The translations under genes and the position numbers were made by a program. A stretch of DNA of 64,000 bases from Halopseudomonas pelagia CL-AP6 (GTDB lineage: Bacteria > Pseudomonadota > Gammaproteobacteria > Pseudomonadales > Pseudomonadaceae), in contig NZ_AROI01000007.1 of NCBI RefSeq assembly GCF_000410875.1, positions 1-64,000 of the forward strand, in the 5' to 3' direction. A model generated the notes under the pieces. That model did no database searches. It was not told the origin of the DNA and saw nothing but the letters and a program-made list of their open reading frames with translations. This document shows, piece by piece, positions 17,459 through 26,900 of this stretch (positions are counted from its first letter, which is position 1; each line of letters opens with the position of its first letter).

Positions 17459-17871
17459 TCATTGCGCTTGCTTCGCCGGCCCATGCTGGCCAGCAAAAAG
17501 CCAACAATCAGGCTTGCCAATACGGTGCCGCCACCGACCATGAACCATTCCTGACGCTGAGCCTCAAGAAGTGCGCTGGCTTCAACATTGCTCTGCGCTT
17601 GGCGGTCGAGTAGCTCGCGGTTTTTTTGCTTTAGCTTTTCCAGTAACTCGTTGTCCGTGCCTTGCGCAAGCTGTTCGGCCAGACGCTGGCGCTCAGCCTC
17701 GACCTGCGCCAGCTCCATCTGCAGGGTTCCTATGTCAGTGCCGAGATCAGTGCTAGCGGCGTTAGTATCCTGGCTGGCTGGCGTTCCAGCTGCAGACGGC
17801 TGCTGGGCAAGGGCCAAACTGGGGCCGCTCAGGCAAGCCAGCAGCGCAAGAAGTACGATCGGTCTGGACAT
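17446..17871 (-). CDS. Exported coiled-coil protein with C-terminal membrane anchor
   Basis: A 141-residue protein of no assigned function. A signal peptide (1-22, cut near ALA-Q) is followed by a low-complexity Ala/Thr/Ser stretch, a coiled coil rich in Glu, Gln and Leu (about 48-105), one membrane helix (about 112-130) and a short basic tail GRRSKRNEWLN. The coiled-coil/anchor arrangement recalls the C-terminal half of YgiM-type SH3 proteins, but there is no SH3 domain. Sitting between yciI and cpxR and overlapping cpxR, it is probably expressed with the Cpx genes and could act in the envelope. Confidence 0.8.
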   Translation of the reverse strand: MSRPIVLLALLACLSGPSLALAQQPSAAGTPASQDTNAASTDLGTDIGTLQMELAQVEAERQRLAEQLAQGTDNELLEKLKQKNRELLDRQAQSNVEASALLEAQRQEWFMVGGGTVLASLIVGFLLASMGRRSKRNEWLN

Positions 17872-17885
17872 TCAGGGCTCCTGAC

Positions 17886-18188
17886 TTAGGCGGGGAAAAC
17901 GCGCTTGAACGGCTTGATGGCGACGTCAGCATAAACGCCCGCAGCAACGTAAGGATCAGCATCAGCCCATTCCTGTGCATCGGCAAGGGAGGCGAACTCG
18001 GCGACTATCAGGCTGCCGGTAAAGCCCGCCGCGCCGGGGTCGGCGGACTCTATTGCTGGATGAGGTCCGGCAAGCACCAGCCTGCCTGAACTTTGCAGGG
18101 CGTTCAATCGCTCGACGTGGGCAGGGCGAGCGGCGAGGCGTGCCTCCAGTGAGTTGGCTACATCAGTGGCCATGATTACAAATAGCAT
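17886..18188 (-). CDS. YciI-like protein
   Basis: A 100-residue protein of the YciI family (ferredoxin-like fold; small dimers of unclear function, related to muconolactone-isomerase-like enzymes). Seen here: [31 protein letters not shown] with the conserved His, [40 protein letters not shown] and a C-terminal IKPFKRVF. Start placed at MLFVIMA (18188), typical for the family; the in-frame codon 24 bp upstream adds an unusual leader. Lies 14 bp upstream of the coiled-coil membrane gene on the same strand. Confidence 0.9.
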   Translation of the reverse strand: MLFVIMATDVANSLEARLAARPAHVERLNALQSSGRLVLAGPHPAIESADPGAAGFTGSLIVAEFASLADAQEWADADPYVAAGVYADVAIKPFKRVFPA

Positions 18189-18250
18189 GTGGGGGGTCCT
18201 TGTTTGTTTCAAAGTGAGTGCAATAACAGTAACTTATGCCATTGCACTAG

Positions 18251-19162
18251 GTGTTGTCAGCGTCCGGGCGGCATAATAGTAAAAATTCTTTGCCAGTGGT
18301 GCCCGTTTTGATAGCTGATCTGCACATGCACAGTACCGCATCGGATGGTTCGCTCGATCCGCAGGAACTCATGCAGCGGGCGGCCGCCGCAGGTGTGGAG
18401 CTGATTGCGCTGACCGATCATGACTGTCTGGACGGTCTGGTGACGGCTGCGCAAACGGCGCAGGCGTTGGGGATGCATTGGGTCAGTGGTGTCGAGCTGT
18501 CGGCCCAGTGGCAAGGGCATACCATCCATATATTGGGGTACGGCTTTGATCCGTCTTCGCCCGATCTGCTCAGCGCCATCAAGGCGGTGAAACAGGGTCG
18601 TTGGCAGCGCGCCGAACAGATTGACAAACGGCTGGAAGCCAAGAAAATGCCTGGGGCTTTGGCCGGCGCCATGGCTGTGCAGGCGGCTGCGGGAAGCGAC
18701 ATTGGTAGTCCGCCAGCGCGCCCGCACTTTGCTGACTGGATGGTCCAGCAGGGGCATGTACGCGATCGCGCTGAGGCTTTTCGCAAATGGCTGGGTTCTG
18801 GCAAATTGGGCGATATCAAACAGCATTGGCCGGAGCTGTCCGTCGCCGTGGCGCAGATTCGTGCAGCCGGTGGCATGGCGGTCATGGCGCATCCCTGGCA
18901 TTACGGTTTTACCCGTGCACGGGTAAGGCGCTTGTTGAAAGATTTTGCTCTGGCTGGCGGTCGCGGCATTGAAGTGGTGAACGGACAGCAGCCGGTGGAG
19001 CAGGTCGCTTATTTGGGTAAGGTATGCTTGGAGATGGGTTTTCTTGCCAGTTGCGGTAGCGATTTCCATCATCCTGACTCACCGTGGATGGCGCTGGGAA
19101 AAATGACCGCCCTGCCGCCGGATTGTCTACCAGTGTGGAATGACCCCCTGTTTAGTCGTTAA
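18251..19162 (+). CDS. rnm: PHP-domain 5'-3' exoribonuclease (RNase AM / YciV)
   Basis: A PHP-family phosphoesterase, up to 303 residues. E. coli RNase AM (YciV) trims 5' ends of rRNA precursors and degrades short RNA and 3',5'-bisphosphonucleotides. Metal-binding motifs: DLHMHSTASDG, ITALTDHDC-like (IALTDHDC), GVELSAQWQGHTIHILGYG, RPHFADWM, AVMAHPWHYG and CGSDFHHPDSPW. The start is uncertain: GTG at 18251 gives the longest frame, while GTG at 18299 (MPVLIADLHMHS) gives an N terminus nearer the family norm; neither has a clear ribosome site. It precedes yciO and later rluB, as rnm-yciO-rluB do in E. coli. Confidence 0.88.
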   Translation: MLSASGRHNSKNSLPVVPVLIADLHMHSTASDGSLDPQELMQRAAAAGVELIALTDHDCLDGLVTAAQTAQALGMHWVSGVELSAQWQGHTIHILGYGFDPSSPDLLSAIKAVKQGRWQRAEQIDKRLEAKKMPGALAGAMAVQAAAGSDIGSPPARPHFADWMVQQGHVRDRAEAFRKWLGSGKLGDIKQHWPELSVAVAQIRAAGGMAVMAHPWHYGFTRARVRRLLKDFALAGGRGIEVVNGQQPVEQVAYLGKVCLEMGFLASCGSDFHHPDSPWMALGKMTALPPDCLPVWNDPLFSR

Positions 19163-19194
19163 ACTGCAGCCACGACAACACCAGAGAGACCAGC

Positions 19195-19833
19195 GTGAGC
19201 CAATATTTTCATATCCACCCGGACAACCCCCAGGCGCGTCTGATACGTCAAGCGGTCGAGATCATCCGTCAGGGTGGGGTGATTGCCTACCCCACCGACT
19301 CGGCCTATGCGTTGGGTTGTCATCTGGGCGACAAGGATGCACTGGAGCGTATTCGCCGCTTGCGCCAGTTGGATGACAAGCACAACTTCACCTTGGTCTG
19401 CCGCGATCTTTCCGAGCTGGGCGTCTATGCCAAGGTGGATAACCCTACCTTCCGGCTGCTCAAGGCTAATACACCGGGCCCTTACACTTTTATCCTGCAT
19501 GCCACCACTGAAGTGCCTCGGCGGCTGTTGCATCCCAAGCGCCGCACTATCGGGTTACGCATACCCCAGCACGCGATCACCCTGGCGCTGCTGGAAGCAT
19601 TGGGTGAACCTCTGATGAGCGTGACCTTGATGATGCCCGAGGACAAACTGCCGATCACCGATCCCGAGATGATTCGCGACCGCATCGGCAAGCAGTTGGA
19701 TCTGATCATTGACGGCGGCGCCTGTAATATCGAACCGACTACGGTAGTTAGTCTGCTGGATGACCAGCCGGAAGTGCAGCGTCTCGGATTGGGCGATCCT
19801 GGCCCCTTCGGTGGCAGCCGCAGCGGGGATTGA
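19195..19833 (+). CDS. yciO: YciO/Sua5/TsaC-family protein
   Basis: A 212-residue member of the YrdC/Sua5 superfamily. TsaC/Sua5 make threonylcarbamoyl-AMP for the t6A tRNA modification; the YciO branch is similar but its role is less settled. Seen here: GGVIAYPTDSAYALGC, the basic RIRRLRQLDDKHNFTLVC segment that replaces the classic KRxxxxP loop, TPGPYTFIL, RRTIGLRIPQH, and EPTTVVSLLDD near the end. It starts with GTG at 19195 after AGAGA. The gene is 32 bp after rnm and probably shares its transcript. Confidence 0.9.
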   Translation: MSQYFHIHPDNPQARLIRQAVEIIRQGGVIAYPTDSAYALGCHLGDKDALERIRRLRQLDDKHNFTLVCRDLSELGVYAKVDNPTFRLLKANTPGPYTFILHATTEVPRRLLHPKRRTIGLRIPQHAITLALLEALGEPLMSVTLMMPEDKLPITDPEMIRDRIGKQLDLIIDGGACNIEPTTVVSLLDDQPEVQRLGLGDPGPFGGSRSGD

Positions 19834-19863
19834 TCGGGCGGGAGTCTTTGACCAAAGCATGCG

Positions 19864-19869
19864 TATAAT
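19864..19869 (+). promoter_or_regulatory. Possible -10 box for trpS
   Basis: Perfect TATAAT 47 bp before the trpS start codon, just after yciO ends. TTGACC is upstream but only 10 bp away, too close to act as its -35, so only the -10 is supported. Confidence 0.4.
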
Positions 19870-19916
19870 GCGCGCATTCATATTATCCCATTACTTAGTA
19901 TATTCAGGAGTCCCCT

Positions 19917-21134
19917 TTGAGTTCCGTTGATTCACAGCGTCGCGTATTGTCAGGCATGCGTCCCACTGGGCGCTTGCACCTTGGGCACTACCACGGGGTG
20001 TTGAAGAACTGGGTCAAGTTGCAGCACGAGTACGAGTGCTTTTTCTTTGCTGCCGACTGGCACGCCCTGACCACTCAGTACGAATCGCCTGAGAACATCG
20101 AGCAAAGTGTATGGGACATGCTGATCGACTGGCTCGCCGCGGGTGTGAGCAGTGGTTCCTCGACCCTGTTTATCCAGTCACAGGTGCCAGAGCACGCCGA
20201 GTTGCACTTGCTATTGTCCATGATTACGCCGGTCAGTTGGCTGGAGCGTGTGCCGACCTACAAGGACCAGCAGGAAAAGCTCCGCGATCTTGACCTGGCG
20301 ACCTATGGCTTCCTCGGCTACCCGCTGCTGCAAAGTGCCGACATCCTCATGTATCGCGCCGGTTTGGTGCCGGTTGGGGCTGATCAGGTCGCCCACGTGG
20401 AGATCACTCGCGAGGTCGCAAGACGCTTCAATCATCTGTATGGCAAGGAACCGGGTTTTGAAGAAAAGGCCGAGGCTGCCGTGCACAAAATGGGCAAGAA
20501 AGCCGCCAAGCTCTACAGCAAACTGCGTAAAGCCTATCAGGAACAGGGTGACGGCGAGGCGCTGGACACCGCTCGTGCTCTTCTGAAAGAGCAGCAGAAC
20601 ATCACGCTGGGTGATAAGGAGCGTCTGTTTGGCTATCTGGAAGGCGGCGGCAAGGTTATTTTGCCCGAGCCCCAGGCCCTGCTGACCCCCGACTCAAAGA
20701 TGCCGGGGCTGGATGGCCAGAAGATGTCCAAGTCCTATGGCAACACCATTACCTTGCGCGATACCACCGAGCAGATCGACGAGAAAATCCGCCGTATGCC
20801 CACCGATCCTGCCCGGGTGCGGCGTACCGACCCGGGTGACCCAGGCAAGTGCCCGGTTTACCAGTTGCATCAGGTGTATACCGATAAGACGACTCATGAC
20901 TGGGTACAGCAGGGTTGTCGCAGCGCCGGTATCGGTTGCCTGGATTGCAAGCAACCGGTAATCGAGGCAGTAACGGCTGAGTTGGCGCCGATTCAGGAGC
21001 GTGCGAGTGATTTTGAAAGCAATCCCGATGCAGTGCGTTCGATTCTTAACGAGGGCGCCGAGCGAGCTCGCGATGCCGCGCGTGACACTCTGATCGAAGT
21101 GCGGCAGGTCATGGGCCTGCAGTACCGCCAGTAA
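19917..21134 (+). CDS. trpS: Tryptophan--tRNA ligase
   Basis: A 405-residue class I aminoacyl-tRNA synthetase charging tRNA-Trp. The HIGH signature appears as RLHLGHYHG, the KMSKS loop as GQKMSKSYGN, and AADWHALTTQYE is the Trp-pocket region. Relative to the 330-residue enzymes it carries the inserted region 170-260 (KKAAKLYSKLRKAYQEQGD..) and a C-terminal Cys segment (GCRSAGIGCLDCKQPV), as in the long TrpRS group found in pseudomonads. The start is TTG at 19917, with AGGAG six bases upstream; no ATG gives a better start. scpA follows after 18 bp. Confidence 0.96.
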   Translation: MSSVDSQRRVLSGMRPTGRLHLGHYHGVLKNWVKLQHEYECFFFAADWHALTTQYESPENIEQSVWDMLIDWLAAGVSSGSSTLFIQSQVPEHAELHLLLSMITPVSWLERVPTYKDQQEKLRDLDLATYGFLGYPLLQSADILMYRAGLVPVGADQVAHVEITREVARRFNHLYGKEPGFEEKAEAAVHKMGKKAAKLYSKLRKAYQEQGDGEALDTARALLKEQQNITLGDKERLFGYLEGGGKVILPEPQALLTPDSKMPGLDGQKMSKSYGNTITLRDTTEQIDEKIRRMPTDPARVRRTDPGDPGKCPVYQLHQVYTDKTTHDWVQQGCRSAGIGCLDCKQPVIEAVTAELAPIQERASDFESNPDAVRSILNEGAERARDAARDTLIEVRQVMGLQYRQ

Positions 21135-21152
21135 CATCATGGTCAAGTGCCG

Positions 21153-22031
21153 ATGAATCCCCAGGATCCGCCCGACGACATCGCCCGTCAGGCGGAAACG
21201 TCTGCAGCATCGGTTGCTCCCATGGGTTCGGGTCAGCAGGAAATGCCCTTTGCCATGGTCTATGGCAAGGCCGTCACCCAGATACCCCAAGATCTGTATA
21301 TCCCGCCGGAGGCCCTTGAGGTTTTTCTCGAAGCCTTTGAGGGACCGCTGGATCTGTTGCTCTACCTGATCCGCAAACAGAATATCGATATTCTGGACAT
21401 TCCGGTTGCCGACATTACCAAGCAGTACATGGGCTATATTGAGCTGATGACGGTCGTGCGCCTGGAGCTGGCGGCAGAGTATCTGGTGATGGCGGCGATG
21501 TTGGCCGAGATTAAATCCAGATTGCTGCTGCCCCGTCACCAGGAAGATGAGGACGAGGAGCACGACCCGCGCGCCGAGTTGATTCGCCGGCTTCAGGAGT
21601 ACGAGCGCTTCAAGCAGGCCGCCGAGGAAATCGACAGTCTTTCACGGGTTGGCCGCGACCTGTCTTTGGCCAGCGCGCAGCCCCCAGCCGTACAAAGTCA
21701 CAGGGCCCATCCGGAAGTGGATATGCAGGAGCTGCTGCTGGCGCTGAGCGACGTGCTGCGCCGTGCCGATATGTTCGAGAGCCATCAGGTTACCCGGGAA
21801 ATTCTCTCCACTCGGGAACGGATGGCTGATGTGCTCGACCGGCTACGCGGTCAATCCTTCGTGCCTTTTGTCAGTTTGTTCAATGTTAGCGAGGGCAAGC
21901 TGGGCGTGGTGGTGACTTTTATGGCGGTGTTGGAACTGGTCAAGGAACAACTGATCGACCTGGTGCAGAACGAGTCTTTTGCGCCCATTCACGTCAAGGT
22001 GCGAGGTGAAGATGCTCCAGCCGAAGCTTGA
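21153..22031 (+). CDS. scpA: Segregation and condensation protein A
   Basis: Kleisin subunit of the Smc-ScpA-ScpB complex that folds and segregates the chromosome, 292 residues from this ATG. The family region begins at ALEVFLEAFEGPLDLLLYLIRKQNIDILDIPVADITKQY, followed by EYLVMAAMLAEIKSRLLLP, an acidic linker, and a C-terminal winged helix (RMADVLDRLRGQSFVPF..) that closes the Smc ring. The first 40 residues are a variable, disordered extension. A GTG at 21147 is an alternative start two codons earlier; the ribosome site is weak for both. Its end overlaps scpB by 20 bp. Confidence 0.93.
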   Translation: MNPQDPPDDIARQAETSAASVAPMGSGQQEMPFAMVYGKAVTQIPQDLYIPPEALEVFLEAFEGPLDLLLYLIRKQNIDILDIPVADITKQYMGYIELMTVVRLELAAEYLVMAAMLAEIKSRLLLPRHQEDEDEEHDPRAELIRRLQEYERFKQAAEEIDSLSRVGRDLSLASAQPPAVQSHRAHPEVDMQELLLALSDVLRRADMFESHQVTREILSTRERMADVLDRLRGQSFVPFVSLFNVSEGKLGVVVTFMAVLELVKEQLIDLVQNESFAPIHVKVRGEDAPAEA

Positions 22032-22791
22032 ACATATTATTGAAGCTGCGCTACTGGCGGCGGGAAAGCCATTGTCGCTTGATCGTCTGCGAGATCTGTT
22101 CGACGAAGATCAGGCGCCGGGTCTGGATGCGCTGCGTGAAGCCCTGGGCCGTTTGGCCGGGCAGTATCAAGGTCGTTCGATCGAGCTGCGAGAAGTCGCC
22201 AGCGGTTGGCGTTTGCAGGTCCGGGAAGAATACTCCCCCTGGGTTAGCCGGCTGTGGGAGGAGCGCCCGCAGCGCTATTCGCGCGCGATGCTCGAAACCT
22301 TGGCGCTGATTGCCTACCGTCAGCCGATTACCCGGGGCGAAATCGAGGATGTGCGGGGTGTTGCGGTCAGCAGTCAGATCGTCAAGACTTTGCTCGAGCG
22401 CGAGTGGGTGAGGGTGGTGGGTCACCGCGATGTACCCGGCCGCCCCGCTATGTACGCGACCACCCGCCAGTTTCTGGATCATTTCAACCTGCGCAGTCTT
22501 AGTGAGCTACCGCCATTGGCGGCCATCCGCGACTTGGATCAGGAGCCGGAGCTGGCCTTGCAGGATGAAGGTGCGACCGATGACGTGAATGCCCCATGGA
22601 TGCCAGTGGAGCCGTTGAAGCCGCTCGATGAAGGTGGCGTAGAAACCGGGTTTCACGCATTGATGGATGAGTTGGGCGCGATGGAGTCGGATCTCAAGAT
22701 CGACTTCGATGATTACCTGCCCGAGAGCGCCGCTGATGGCGGCGGGTCCGATGAGCCGTCGGACGCTGGCGAGGATAACCCGCGCCGCTGA
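22012..22791 (+). CDS. scpB: Segregation and condensation protein B
   Basis: Partner of ScpA in the bacterial condensin, 259 residues. Two winged-helix domains are recognisable: LEHIIEAALLAAGKPLSLDRLRDLF at the N terminus and RAMLETLALIAYRQPITRGEIEDVRGV with the conserved RQPITR..I..IRGV pattern, then LERGWV-like LEREWVRVVGHRDVPGRPAMYATT. The last 80 residues are acidic and likely disordered. Start at ATG 22012 inside the end of scpA, with GAGGTGAAG upstream; the longer frame from 21979 adds an unrelated leader. Stop is 78 bp before rluB. Confidence 0.93.
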   Translation: MLQPKLEHIIEAALLAAGKPLSLDRLRDLFDEDQAPGLDALREALGRLAGQYQGRSIELREVASGWRLQVREEYSPWVSRLWEERPQRYSRAMLETLALIAYRQPITRGEIEDVRGVAVSSQIVKTLLEREWVRVVGHRDVPGRPAMYATTRQFLDHFNLRSLSELPPLAAIRDLDQEPELALQDEGATDDVNAPWMPVEPLKPLDEGGVETGFHALMDELGAMESDLKIDFDDYLPESAADGGGSDEPSDAGEDNPRR

Positions 22792-22869
22792 GTTTCAGCT
22801 AGCTGGGCACAGCGCTTGATGCTAAGCTGGTCGGTCATCAATATTTCAATACACCGGGAGGTGCCCCGC

Positions 22870-23754
22870 ATGACCGATATCCCCTCAAACCCCGTTAGCG
22901 GCGAAAAGCTGCAGAAAGTACTCGCTCGTGTCGGGCTTGGCTCGCGCCGTGAAGTGGAGGCCTGGATTGAAGCGGGCCGCATCAGCGTAAACGGAAAGCT
23001 GGCCACCCTTGGTTGCCGGGTGGACAGTCTCGATCAGATTCTGGTCGATGGTCGTCCGGTCAAGCGTGATATCGAGAACGAAGAAGCCCGTCGGGTCATG
23101 CTGTATAACAAGCCGGAAGGCGAAGTCTGTACCCGTGACGATCCCGAAGGTCGCCCTACCGTATTCGACCGGTTGCCACGCCTCAAGCATGGCCGCTGGA
23201 TCAATATCGGCCGTCTCGACATCAATACCTCCGGTCTGCTGCTGTTCACCACTGATGGTGAGCTGGCCAACCGCTTGATGCACCCCTCCTATCAAATGGA
23301 CCGCGAATACGCAGTGCGGGTCATGGGCGAAGTGGATGAAGAGATGATCGAGCGCCTTAAGACCGGCGTTATGCTGGATGACGGCCCGGCGCGCTTCACC
23401 GATGTAGTCACCGCAGGCGGTGAAGGGATCAATCGTTGGTATCACGTGTGCCTGATGGAAGGTCGTAATCGCGAAGTGCGCCGCCTATGGGAGTCCCAGG
23501 GCATGCGCGTCAACCGCCTCAAGCGCGTGCGCTTCGGGCCGGTATTTCTTGGGCCGGAATTGCCGGTTGGTCGCTGGCGCGAAATGAAGCAGAACGAGAT
23601 CGACGCGCTCAGCCAGGAAGTGGGGCTGACGCCGTTGGCGCTGCCGACCATGAAAACCAGCGAACGGGAAAAGGCTCAGCGACTTGCGCGCAAGCCCTCC
23701 ATGCATCAAGCACGGACAGTCCGGCGTACCAAGGTGCCGCATAAGCCCCGTTGA
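22870..23754 (+). CDS. rluB: 23S rRNA pseudouridine(2605) synthase
   Basis: RsuA/RluB-type pseudouridine synthase, 294 residues. The N-terminal S4 RNA-binding domain (EKLQKVLARVGLGSRREVEAWIEAGRISVNG) precedes the catalytic domain with the nucleophile loop GRLDINTSGLLLFTTDG (catalytic Asp), MLYNKPEGEVCTR, HPSYQMDREYAVRV and MEGRNREVRRLWESQG. The C-terminal 35 residues are basic and unstructured. Start at ATG 22870 with GGAGGTG upstream. It ends the housekeeping run; a terminator hairpin follows 125 bp later, before the giant adhesin gene. Confidence 0.94.
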   Translation: MTDIPSNPVSGEKLQKVLARVGLGSRREVEAWIEAGRISVNGKLATLGCRVDSLDQILVDGRPVKRDIENEEARRVMLYNKPEGEVCTRDDPEGRPTVFDRLPRLKHGRWINIGRLDINTSGLLLFTTDGELANRLMHPSYQMDREYAVRVMGEVDEEMIERLKTGVMLDDGPARFTDVVTAGGEGINRWYHVCLMEGRNREVRRLWESQGMRVNRLKRVRFGPVFLGPELPVGRWREMKQNEIDALSQEVGLTPLALPTMKTSEREKAQRLARKPSMHQARTVRRTKVPHKPR

Positions 23755-23792
23755 GATGAGGAATTCTTCGATTTCGGGAACTTATCGAAATT

Positions 23793-23820
23793 TTGATTGT
23801 TTCTGGCGGAACCAGATAAA
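23793..23820 (+). promoter_or_regulatory. Possible promoter of the tpsA-tpsB-sapC locus
   Basis: TTGATT (23793-23798) and GATAAA (23815-23820) with 16 bp between: each matches the sigma-70 consensus at 4 of 6 positions. It is the best pair I find in the 205-bp gap between rluB and tpsA. It lies upstream of the hairpin at 23880, so its transcript would have to read through that hairpin. Confidence 0.35.
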
Positions 23821-23879
23821 TCGGGCCTCGCCGTCAATTAAGTGACTCTTCCGCCCTGATTTGCAATTAAAATGATGTT

Positions 23880-23908
23880 GGCCAGCTTGTATTGCAAGCT
23901 GGCCTTTT
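23880..23908 (+). terminator. Rho-independent terminator between rluB and tpsA
   Basis: Perfect 10-bp stem GGCCAGCTTG / CAAGCTGGCC, loop TATTG, followed by TTTT. It probably ends the rluB transcript. It stands only 51 bp before the tpsA ATG, so if the tpsA promoter is upstream it would be part of the tpsA leader. Confidence 0.88.
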
Positions 23909-23959
23909 AGTATGTTAGCGCCTTCAAAATCAGTTTAATCAGTTGACAGTGAGGTCGAC

Positions 23960-26900
23960 ATGAAGGCGCCCGGTTCCAAGCTCCAGTGCAATGCCAATAA
24001 CAATAGAGGCATTGCAGGGCTGGCAACACACCCCCTGACGGCCCTCATGTTTGCCACCGGTATGCTCCCCGGTTGGTCATTGGCCAATACCATCACGCCA
24101 GACCGTACCACCGCCACTACCGTCGATGTAGCCGGAAACCTCAGTGATATTCGCACCGGTACCGTACGCGGTAAGACGGGCTTCAACTCCTTCGATGATT
24201 TCAAGGTCTCCCAGGGCAATGTGGTCAATCTGCATGTGCCGGGTTCCGCCACGCATCTGGTCAATCTGGTTAACAACTCCCGCGCCGAAATCAATGGCAC
24301 TCTGAATGGGGTCATGAACGGCAACATTGGTGGCCATATCATCTTTGCCGACCCCCATGGGTTCGTGGTGGGCAGTAGCGGGGTGGTCAACGTTGGCAGT
24401 CTTACCGTCACGACGCCCAATACCAGTGAAATGGCGCGTTTGCGCGATCTGGTCAAGCCCGGTGTAAATGATGACGTAGCCAATGCTCTAGTTGACGATT
24501 TGGTTGCTGGTAGGCTCTCGCCAGCGGCGTTGAACGGTGATGGCAGCAACGTCATTATTATTGACGGGTTGGTCAACACTAATGGTGCCCTCAATCTGCA
24601 GGGCGCTTCAGTTATTGTGGGGGCTACTGCGCATTTGCAGGCGGGTACCGATGCCGCGCGCACGGTGTTCGAATCGACAGTTAACACGCACGGTCTTTCT
24701 ATTGGCACCGACGCCGTACGCGGAGATGGCGGTATTCGCATTACCGCAGCGCAGGATGTCAATATATCCGGTGAGCTGGCCGCGTTGATGGCCGATGATA
24801 GCGGGGCCAGCGTACGTATCGCTGGCAATCAGTCCGTCGTCCTTGCGGGTGATGCGCTGATTGATGTGCGCGGCGCGCCAGGCAAAGATGCGGGCGATGT
24901 CATCATTGAAGCGCCGTCCGTCAAGCTTCAGGACAAAGCCAGTGTCATTACCCGCGCCAGTGGGGTGGGTACTTCAGGCGACATCACCCTCAATGCCCTT
25001 AGCGATCTGAGCTGCACTTTCTGTGATGAAAGCGCAGACGCACAAACACTAGACCAACTCAAGACGGGTATTGAGGGGCAGGCCAATCCCTGGTTGTCAG
25101 CCAATCTGGGCAAAGCAGAAATTGTCGTTGCCAAAAATGCGCTACTGGATGCCGGGCATGAGGATGAGGGCGGGCGGGCAGGCGATGTCACCTTGAACGC
25201 CTTTGCTATCAATCGGCAGTTGGCAGGTTACGCCGAAGCCAGCGCGCTTATTGAGGTCGATGGCAACCTGAACGGCAAGAACATTAGCTTGCATGCCGAC
25301 AGCCGTGCAGAAGTGGCGCGGGATATCCTCGGGTCGCTGCTGAATACCGATGCGCTGAAAGCTGATATCGCAGCGCTCAAGGAATTGAACAACTGGACCG
25401 AGGAAGAAACCTGGGCCAACATTCTTGATACGCTCTATGAGCCCATCGCGGCTTATGAGAACAGCGCGCGCACCGATGCCTTCCTGGACACGCCGACCAA
25501 CTTTACCGAATTGACACTGCTGGTTCCTGGATTGGCGGCTTATATCGCCAAGGCAGATTCGCAGGTCATTATTGGTACCGCCGCAGATCTGGTGGCCAGC
25601 GCCGATATCCACCTTCTGGCTGAGTCTAAGCGCACGGTGGATAGCTCGACCTGGCAGATTCCCGGATTGGGCAGCAAGATCCCCTTTGGTTTCAGTGCCG
25701 CCTACGGTCAAATCTCCGGACTGACCGCAGTCGATGTACGCAGGGGCGCGCAACTCAGCGCAGGCGATGATCTGTCCGTGCTGGCGCACAGCCTCAACAA
25801 GCTGGCCGTGACCTCTGCAGCGGAAAATAGCGTCGACGGTAACGGTAACGCGTTAAAGACTATGGGTTTGGGCTTCGGTATGGCGATGAGCGATATCGAA
25901 ACCCGCGCGGTGGTCGAGAACGGTGTGCTGTTGCGGGTCGGTGAAGACGTCAATGTCACTGCGCTGACCGAACAGAGCCTAAGCAATACGGTGAGTTTCA
26001 AAGCCAGCGGTGAGGGTGCCACTGGTGGTCCGGCCGTGGGTTTGTCATTGCTCGATAGCGTGACTCGGGCGGAATTCAGCGCCGACCTGGCTGACGCGCG
26101 TAATCTGAATCTGACCGCTGCCAATCTGGTGCATGCGCAGACTTTGGCGGTCACCGTGGAGGCCGGCGCTTCCGAGCCTGGTTATCTGGACAAGCTCAAG
26201 GCCAAAGCCAAGGAGCAGGTGGCCGATCCAGTCACCGATTATCTAGGTGATGCGGTCAAAGGTCTATTTGGCATCACGCCGAAGCCGGCCGACGATACGC
26301 CTGCACAGCCGACAGACAGCCAGTTCCGGCTGGCCTCGGCATTGGGCATCAGCATGGCGGACCATCGGGTTGAGGCTGTGCTAGGCAGCGCTGATGCTGC
26401 GCCGGATATTGCCCTTTCGGGGGACCTGACCGTTCAGGCTCTGCAGCAGCAGAGTGACCTGCATACTACGGTCGCAAGTAAGGTCAATGCATCAGCCAAG
26501 CGCGATGATGGCAGTGTTGACGGTGCCGCCGTCAGCCTGAGTGTCGCTGCGGCCTATAGCGAACTGGATCAGACCACCCATGCGATTATTGGCGATGGAG
26601 CCAACGTCACTGCGGGACGCATAGGCGTGGGCGCGCAAAACCGCCAGCCGTTAAACCTGCTGGGTCTTGATCGCTGGAGCTCGCTTGAGGACATTTACAC
26701 CAATCTCAAACTGCTTGTTCAGCAGAAACAGGGCATCGTCGGCAAGTTGGCTACGCAGTATGCCAATTCCACCGGCGAAGCCGATTCATTGGGGATGGCA
26801 GGCTCGCTGTCGATCCTGCAGAACCGTACCGATGCCACTGCATGGGTCGGGGATAATGTCACTCTCACAGCTACTGCGCTCGATAACAGCACATGGGTCA

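Noticed and set aside
19848..19869. TTGACC and TATAAT as a full promoter for trpS
   Set aside because: Spacer is only 10 bp; kept the -10 alone at low confidence.
20694..21563. 289-codon open frame antisense to trpS/scpA
   Set aside because: Spans the trpS-scpA junction on the opposite strand; both real genes are certain.
23943..23948. TTGACA as a -35 element for tpsA
   Set aside because: Perfect match, but only 11 bp before the ATG, leaving no room for a -10 and leader.
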